A stretch of 64,000 bases of DNA, taken from NCBI RefSeq assembly GCF_002159835.1, contig NZ_NFJL01000005.1, positions 143,431-207,430 of the forward strand. Direction: 5' to 3'. This stretch comes from Blautia sp. An249 (GTDB taxonomy: Bacteria; Bacillota; Clostridia; Lachnospirales; Lachnospiraceae). A model generated the notes under the pieces. The model had not been told where the DNA came from. It did not search any database and was given only the letters and a program-made list of their open reading frames with translations. The position numbers and the translations under genes are program-made. Below are positions 59,796-64,000 of the stretch, in pieces; the first letter of the stretch is position 1, and every line of letters begins with the position of its first letter.

Positions 59796-59854
59796 AAAGA
59801 GTACGCTGTATCCACCCCGTTCAGGGATGTGAATACTTCTCAGCCGTACTCTTT
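59796..59854 (-). terminator. Hairpin after the HPr-like gene
   Basis: AAAGAGTACG (59796-59805) pairs with CGTACTCTTT (59845-59854), extended inside by CTG/CAG pairing with bulges, and T-rich DNA follows on the minus strand. Confidence 0.65.
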
Positions 59855-59875
59855 CCTTCTCTGATTTCAAATACT

Positions 59876-60103
59876 TTAAGCAACTGCAAATTTACGGATG
59901 CTGTTTAAAAACTTCTCATCTTCTCCGTAACACTTTACCGTAAGCACACGGGTTAAGTCCATGCTTAAGATTCCAAGAATCGATTTTGCATCAATGGTAA
60001 CCCGGTTATAAAAAATATCAATGTCAAAATCGCACTTGGTAGCTGCCGCAACAAATTCTCTCACATCTTCTGTCTCTGTTAATTTAATCTGACATTCCAT
60101 CAT
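59876..60103 (-). CDS. HPr-like protein lacking the phosphorylatable His
   Basis: A 75-residue HPr-fold protein from ATG 60103 (GGAGG 8 nt ahead). FDIDIFYNRVTIDAKSILGI matches HPr beta-strand and Ser46 region (AKSILG), and SMDLTRVLTVKCYGEDE the following strands. The active-site loop GIHARP is absent: the equivalent place reads LTETEDVREFVAAATKC. It therefore cannot take phosphate from EI at His15, but could still be a Ser-phosphorylated regulator like Crh. No PTS genes are nearby. The open frame extends 38 codons upstream without family similarity or an RBS, so I exclude that part. Confidence 0.78.
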   Translation of the reverse strand: MMECQIKLTETEDVREFVAAATKCDFDIDIFYNRVTIDAKSILGILSMDLTRVLTVKCYGEDEKFLNSIRKFAVA

Positions 60104-60293
60104 AACATTGTCCTCCCTTCCAAGGCAAAACAGAACTTCTGCCTTTCCGTTAAGAAAGTGTTTTTGATTTCTCTTTGCTATTTTACTCATAGAAGTCCAA
60201 TTGTCAATACTCTTCAAATATTATTAACATTTTTTGTCATTTTCCACTTCTTTTTCAGATACTCCTGACTGTCTTTAGCAACTTTTACTAATT

Positions 60294-61067
60294 TTAATTC
60301 TGAAATTCTACCATACAGTCTCTGTATTTTAAAGGCAGCATTTGTTTCTGCAGCCTGGGATTCTCCCGTTCTTTTATGGAAATGCTGTGAAAGAACTCTT
60401 CCCAGAGTTCCTCGTATTCCCCTTTCTGATGACAGGTCCGGTCATATCGGGAAGACAGGACTACGTTCTTTTTCAACTGGATTCCCCCGTCTTTCACATG
60501 AAGCAGGGCTGTTTTCCTTCCTGTATCCAGAATCATCCAGTTTTCCCCGGGAAACCGGCTGGAAAAGTGAGGCGCCAGCAGAAGAAGCAAATCGCTGTCG
60601 GGATGAATTTCTGCCACAAGCCTGTCCCCTTCCACCTCCCGGAATCTGAGAAACCCGAGCATATGATGATATTCATACCAGACCTTCTGATACAGTCTGG
60701 CGACGGTACGGATATAGGGATTTCTCAGATTCTGCATCACATAGGGATTGGGTCTTGTCCTTCCCAGTCCCTCCACAAGGGTCTGATATATGGCGGTTCC
60801 CTTTTCTTCCTCACTGGCCGCCGCCGCATAACAGATCTCCTCATACACTTTCTCCCCCAGTTTTCTGCGGATCGTATGGTCCACCTTCCGATACTTTTCC
60901 TCATCTTTCGCTACCTGGTGATACTCACAGAAAAATTCCAGATTATCCGGTTCCCTGGTTCTTATTTCTACCTGGGAATGGGGATGTTTCCCGCTCCACG
61001 CCTCATAAACGGCGGTAAAGATGCCCTCCAGATCATTCTCGCAAAGATAAATCTGCCGATTGTTCAA
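60294..61067 (-). CDS. Putative DNA repair/metabolism protein (TIGR03915-type)
   Basis: A 257-residue protein that pairs with the adjacent radical SAM protein, as in many Clostridia, where the pair is known only as a probable DNA metabolism system (TIGR03915 with TIGR03916, from memory). Landmarks are RQIYLCENDLEGIFTAVYEA at the start, VWYEYHHMLGFLRFREVEGD in the centre and LLLLAPHFSSRFPGENWMIL. The region RTVARLYQKVWYEYHHMLGFLRF resembles DUF4130. Together these suggest a uracil-glycosylase-like partner domain, not an enzyme I can name. It is 21 bp downstream of the radical SAM gene and under the same LexA boxes, so it is likely DNA-damage induced. Confidence 0.8.
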   Translation of the reverse strand: MNNRQIYLCENDLEGIFTAVYEAWSGKHPHSQVEIRTREPDNLEFFCEYHQVAKDEEKYRKVDHTIRRKLGEKVYEEICYAAAASEEEKGTAIYQTLVEGLGRTRPNPYVMQNLRNPYIRTVARLYQKVWYEYHHMLGFLRFREVEGDRLVAEIHPDSDLLLLLAPHFSSRFPGENWMILDTGRKTALLHVKDGGIQLKKNVVLSSRYDRTCHQKGEYEELWEEFFHSISIKERENPRLQKQMLPLKYRDCMVEFQN

Positions 61068-61088
61068 TGGTTCTCCCCCTTTCTTATC

Positions 61089-62414
61089 TCAAAACCTTCC
61101 TGCTCCTCCCAGCTCCCAGAAAGACATCTGGTGAAAGTCTCTTCCCTGATGATCTTTCCAGTCTCTGGGATCCAGGATATTCCGTAAAATATAATCCGCC
61201 TCCATGGGCGTAGAATACAGCATTTTCCCGTTGCAGGTGATAAAATACAGAGCTCTCTTTAAAACCACGCCTATTTTTTTCAGATGTTCAAAATCCAGCC
61301 CTCCGTATCTTCTCGCTCCTATAATTCTCCAGGCAGACTTGGTTCCGATTCCCGGCACCCTCAGCAGAGTATGATAGTCCGCCGTGTTAATTTCCACCGG
61401 AAATTCTTCCAGATGATTCAAAGCCCAGTTGCATTTGGGATCTATCAGCACATTGAAATTGGGCTGTCCGGGTGTCAGAAGTTCAGAAGCCTTAAATTCA
61501 TAAAACCGAAGCAGCCAGTCCGCCTGATAGAGACGGTGCTCCCGTAAAAGAGGCGGCCCCTGGGGAAGAGCAGGGAGATCTCTATCGGGATTGACCGCCA
61601 CAAAGGCCGAATAAAACACTCTTTTTAGGGAAAATTTCTGATACAGGGATTCTGCCACAGATAAAATCTCATAATCACTTTCTCCCGTAGCTCCCACAAT
61701 CATCTGCGTACTTTGTCCTGCAGGAACGAAACGGGGACTGTGGCGGTACAGGGTCAGCTCTCTTTTATTTTCCTGTGCGCGAAGCTGAATCGCCTTCATA
61801 GGTTTTAAAATGGTAGTTCTGCTCTTATGGGGTGCCAGCTTCTTAAGCCCTTCTGCTGTGGGAAATTCCAGATTGATACTCATACGGTCAGCCAGAAATC
61901 CCGCCTGGGAAATCAGTTCCTGACTGGCTCCCGGAATGGCCTTCAGATGTATATACCCCTGAAATCCGTACTTATTCCGAAGCAGCCAGACCGCCTTTAT
62001 CATCTGTTCCATGGTTTCGTCGGGACTTCCCTTCACGCCGGAGCTTAAAAAGAGCCCTTCAATAAAATTTCTCCTGTAAAACTCCATGGTCAGCCGACAG
62101 ATTTCCTCCGGGGTGAAGGTGGCTCTTTCAATATCATTGGAAACCCGGTTTAAGCAGTACTTACAGTCAAATACACATTCGTTGGTCATCAGGATCTTCA
62201 GAAGGCTGATACACCTGCCGTCTGCGGAAAAACTGTGACAAATACCGGAGGCAAGACAGTTTCCCATGCCTTTTCTGCTTCCCTGTCTGTCCACACCGCT
62301 GGAAGTGCAGGCCACATCATATTTTGCCGCATCGGATAAAATCCGCAGCTTCTCTCCCAAAGATTCTCTCTTCTGTATTATGGTTTCCAAATCTTCTCCC
62401 TCCAGACAGAACAT
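61089..62414 (-). CDS. Putative DNA modification/repair radical SAM protein (TIGR03916-type)
   Basis: A 441-residue radical SAM enzyme. CxxxCxxC is C80-VFD-C84-KY-C87 in TNECVFDCKYCLNR, the SAM-cleaving 4Fe-4S site. The barrel follows with FYRRNFIEGLFLSSGVKGS. Near the C-terminus LLRVPGIGTKSAWRIIGARR is a helix-hairpin-helix DNA-binding motif. Additional cysteines at 36, 53, 59 and 68 precede the barrel. DNA binding plus radical chemistry fits photoproduct-lyase-like or base-modifying repair; the reaction is unknown. First gene of a two-gene unit with two LexA-type boxes, one overlapping the ATG at 62414. Confidence 0.88.
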   Translation of the reverse strand: MFCLEGEDLETIIQKRESLGEKLRILSDAAKYDVACTSSGVDRQGSRKGMGNCLASGICHSFSADGRCISLLKILMTNECVFDCKYCLNRVSNDIERATFTPEEICRLTMEFYRRNFIEGLFLSSGVKGSPDETMEQMIKAVWLLRNKYGFQGYIHLKAIPGASQELISQAGFLADRMSINLEFPTAEGLKKLAPHKSRTTILKPMKAIQLRAQENKRELTLYRHSPRFVPAGQSTQMIVGATGESDYEILSVAESLYQKFSLKRVFYSAFVAVNPDRDLPALPQGPPLLREHRLYQADWLLRFYEFKASELLTPGQPNFNVLIDPKCNWALNHLEEFPVEINTADYHTLLRVPGIGTKSAWRIIGARRYGGLDFEHLKKIGVVLKRALYFITCNGKMLYSTPMEADYILRNILDPRDWKDHQGRDFHQMSFWELGGAGRF

Positions 62415-62420
62415 ATGTTT
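62409..62420. promoter_or_regulatory. Second, imperfect LexA-type box over the start codon
   Basis: GAACATATGTTT: one base from the perfect box, 24 bp away, overlapping the radical SAM ATG (62414-62412). Confidence 0.5.
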
Positions 62421-62432
62421 GTTATTATATTA

Positions 62433-62444
62433 GAACATATGTTC
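62433..62444. promoter_or_regulatory. LexA (SOS) box of the DNA-repair pair
   Basis: GAACATATGTTC fits the Gram-positive SOS consensus GAAC-N4-GTTC exactly and is a full palindrome (AGAACATATGTTCT over 14 bp). It lies 19 bp upstream of the radical SAM start, in a position to repress its promoter. Confidence 0.85.
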
Positions 62445-62462
62445 TTATTTGTCAAGAAAAAA

Positions 62463-62502
62463 TCCCGGGAAATACAGACTTCTTTTTTTGTATCTCCCGG
62501 GA
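62463..62502 (-). terminator. Intrinsic terminator of the csoR-mrp unit
   Basis: TCCCGGGA (62463-62470) and TCCCGGGA (62495-62502), self-complementary, plus ATACA/TGTAT inside after one mismatch. T6 follows on the minus strand, 18 bp upstream of the LexA box. Confidence 0.88.
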
Positions 62503-62528
62503 CATCTGTTTCCCAGTGTTTCTGCAAT

Positions 62529-63374
62529 TTATGCTTCTTTCTGAAGTTTTATTAATAAGGAATCAGCATCCTTTAAATATTCATTATGGATCTCATCAAA
62601 GGATCCGGTATCCGCTTTCTCAGCATAAGAAATATCAATGGGCATTTTTCCGAGTACCGGAACTTTCAGTTCGCCGGCAATGGCATCAATATCGCTCTTT
62701 CCGAAGATCGGGATTTCCTTTCCACAGTCCGGACATTTCACATAGCTGTAGTTTTCCACCAGTCCCAGAATCGGTACGTGCATCATATCCGCCATATTAT
62801 AGGCTTTTTTCACAATCATTTTTACCAGATCCTGCGGTGAAGAGACAATCACAACTCCGTCCAGAGGAAGGGACTGGAATACAGTCAGCGGTACATCGCC
62901 GGTTCCCGGAGGCATATCCACAAACAGATAGTCCAGATTTCCCCAGATTACGTCGGTCCAGAACTGTTTTACCATATTTGCCAGAATCGGACCTCTCCAG
63001 ATAACAGGAGTCTCTTCTGTGGGAAGAAGGAGATTTACGGATATTACTTTAATGTCGTTTTTAGTCAGCATGGGGTAAATTCCATTGTCGTCAGCCTGAG
63101 CCGCACCTTTTAAACCATACATTCTGGGAATGGATGGTCCGGTAATATCTGCGTCCAGGATTCCCACACGATAGCCTTTTTCCGCCATCCGGTTTGCCAG
63201 TGATGCTGTAACGAAGGATTTTCCCACTCCGCCTTTTCCGCTGACAACACCGATTACTTTATTAATTTCTGAAAATACATTCAGCGATTCCTGGAAACTC
63301 TGTGTTTCCTTGCTCTGTGAGCAGCCTTTGCAGCTTTCTTTGCTGCAGGTTGTACTGTTGCATTCTTTACTCAT
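62529..63374 (-). CDS. mrp: Mrp/NBP35-family Fe-S carrier ATPase
   Basis: A 281-residue deviant-Walker P-loop ATPase: VIGVVSGKGGVGKSFVTASL (P-loop, about 40-59), GILDADITGPSIPRMYGL and LFVDMPPGTGDVPLTVFQSL. Metal-binding cysteines are in the N-terminal tail STTCSKESCKGCSQS and in YVKCPDCGKEIPIFG (CxxC), which bridges a 4Fe-4S cluster in the dimer. It loads clusters onto Fe-S apoproteins. The N-terminal Cys tail is as in Nbp35/MinD-type versions rather than E. coli ApbC. It is 62 bp behind the metal-sensing regulator gene on the same strand and probably cotranscribed. Confidence 0.92.
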   Translation of the reverse strand: MSKECNSTTCSKESCKGCSQSKETQSFQESLNVFSEINKVIGVVSGKGGVGKSFVTASLANRMAEKGYRVGILDADITGPSIPRMYGLKGAAQADDNGIYPMLTKNDIKVISVNLLLPTEETPVIWRGPILANMVKQFWTDVIWGNLDYLFVDMPPGTGDVPLTVFQSLPLDGVVIVSSPQDLVKMIVKKAYNMADMMHVPILGLVENYSYVKCPDCGKEIPIFGKSDIDAIAGELKVPVLGKMPIDISYAEKADTGSFDEIHNEYLKDADSLLIKLQKEA

Positions 63375-63436
63375 GAAAGGTTTCCTCTTTTCTTTTATAT
63401 TTTCTCCTGTAAGTGTCTGTGCGCACTTTGGAATTC

Positions 63437-63793
63437 TTATTTTATAAAACGGTCAATGGCCTTTTCCAGCTCCTCAATGGCCTCGTGATCTCCGTGTTCC
63501 ACTGCATCCACAATGCAGTGTTCAATATGATCCTGCAGGATAATTTTCCCTGTATTGTTGATGGCCGATTTGACTGCGGACAGCTGTATCAGAACTTCGC
63601 TGCAGTCCCGTCCGCTCTCTACCATCCGTTTAATGGATTCCAGATGACCGATTGCTCTGGAAAGACGGTTCAAGACAGCCTTGGTATGTGCATGGCTGTG
63701 CGTATGCCCGTGTCCGTGTTCATGGGAATGGGAGTGCTCAATTACAGTTCCGTCTTCCAGCACATGCCTGTGCACGGTTTTGTTCTCACCCAT
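63437..63793 (-). CDS. csoR: CsoR/DUF156-type metal-sensing repressor with His-rich N-terminus
   Basis: A 118-residue all-helical repressor from ATG 63793 (AAAGGAGGAAAT ahead). The metal site C64-x24-H89-x3-C93 (GRDCSEVL ... QDHIEHCIVDAV) is exactly the Cu(I)-binding fingerprint of CsoR. Residues 8-36 contain about ten His in an SHSHEHGHGHTHSHAH run, absent from classic CsoR and likely to bind Cu, Ni or Zn. The DNA-contact helix includes LNRLSRAIGHLESIKRMVE. Symbol given by family similarity. No copper ATPase or chaperone gene is next to it; mrp follows. Positions 63794-64000 upstream show no other gene. Confidence 0.85.
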   Translation of the reverse strand: MGENKTVHRHVLEDGTVIEHSHSHEHGHGHTHSHAHTKAVLNRLSRAIGHLESIKRMVESGRDCSEVLIQLSAVKSAINNTGKIILQDHIEHCIVDAVEHGDHEAIEELEKAIDRFIK

Positions 63794-64000
63794 GATTTCC
63801 TCCTTTTGTATCTGTCTTTCCGGTTTTACCCTGTTCATTATACCAGTTGTTTAAATTTCTGTAAAGGAACACCGCTGTTTCATCTGGGAAGTCACAATAT
63901 CGTATATTATGGTTCCGTCCGCAGCCGGGAGTTTGACAGTTGAATAAATGAAAAATCACTTGTAGGCCTTATAAAACCTGCTTTTTTTGTGTCAAATTTT

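Noticed and set aside
63413..63943. 176-residue plus-strand ORF opposite csoR
   Set aside because: It is the antisense shadow of csoR and its upstream DNA, with no recognisable domain.
1..64000. CRISPR arrays, prophage or insertion sequences
   Set aside because: No regularly spaced direct repeats, no Cas, integrase, transposase or phage structural genes were seen on either strand.

Overview
The window looks like a chromosomal segment of a gut-type anaerobic Firmicute, most likely Lachnospiraceae (Blautia/Ruminococcus-like). This is inferred from a one-chain pyruvate:ferredoxin oxidoreductase, LL-diaminopimelate aminotransferase (dapL), a large single-chain PurL, YesM/YesN-type two-component genes, a bacterial glycerol-1-phosphate dehydrogenase, Gram-positive LexA boxes, and strong AGGAGG ribosome binding sites. 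I see no phage, insertion sequence, CRISPR array or rRNA. Two tRNA genes (Met, Val) lie near 47 kb.

Layout. 1-6.2 kb (minus strand): a catabolic operon of class-III aminotransferase, YfcC-type transporter, two unequal M20 amidohydrolase homologues and a 3-oxo-tetronate kinase (otnK, cut by the window edge). It follows an FCD/GntR regulator, and an 18-bp palindrome is shared by the two promoters. 6.4-13.1 kb: an acid-sugar regulon with a histidine phosphatase, frameshifted pdxA2, dtnK, a KdgT-type permease, a SorC-type regulator and a divergent RuBisCO-like protein. Three of its promoters carry the same near-palindrome next to the -35 box. 13.1-23.6 kb: MATE pump with a frameshifted MarR gene, a secreted transglutaminase-like protein, PFOR, an Rrf2 regulator, a CcdA-like protein, an ABC-F protein and an unlisted 55-codon Cys-rich small ORF.

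23.6-29.7 kb: a tight minus-strand cluster of LRR protein, VWA protein, MoxR-type AAA+ ATPase, transglutaminase-like lipoprotein, small membrane protein and YbaK. 29.9-31.7 kb: ispF and egsA. 31.9-45.3 kb: pentose utilisation, made of a YtfQ/YtfR/YtfT/YjfF-type ABC importer, its YesMN-like two-component pair, and araR-araA-araB-araD with an operator palindrome over the araR promoter. 45.4-51 kb: dapL, tRNAs and purL. 51-56 kb: a LysR regulator with an HD hydrolase, ridA, and a folate operon (folE, HD protein, folP, folBK) preceded by a structured leader with a terminator-like hairpin. 56-64 kb: a secreted DUF4430-like protein, an XPD/DinG-type helicase with an N-terminal nuclease-like domain, an HPr-like protein without the phosphorylatable His, a LexA-boxed DNA-repair pair (radical SAM plus partner), an Mrp ATPase and a CsoR-type metal sensor.

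Most interesting points: the two M20 proteins have lost complementary parts of the active site, suggesting an obligate heterodimer; a common operator ties the RuBisCO-like protein to DUF1537/PdxA2 sugar-acid catabolism; the MarR gene is broken exactly at an A AAA AAG slippery heptamer; the MoxR/VWA/LRR/transglutaminase cluster is uncharacterised; and the folate operon holds an HD protein that could fill the unassigned dephosphorylation step. All assignments come from reading the sequence and from memory of protein families. No database search was run.
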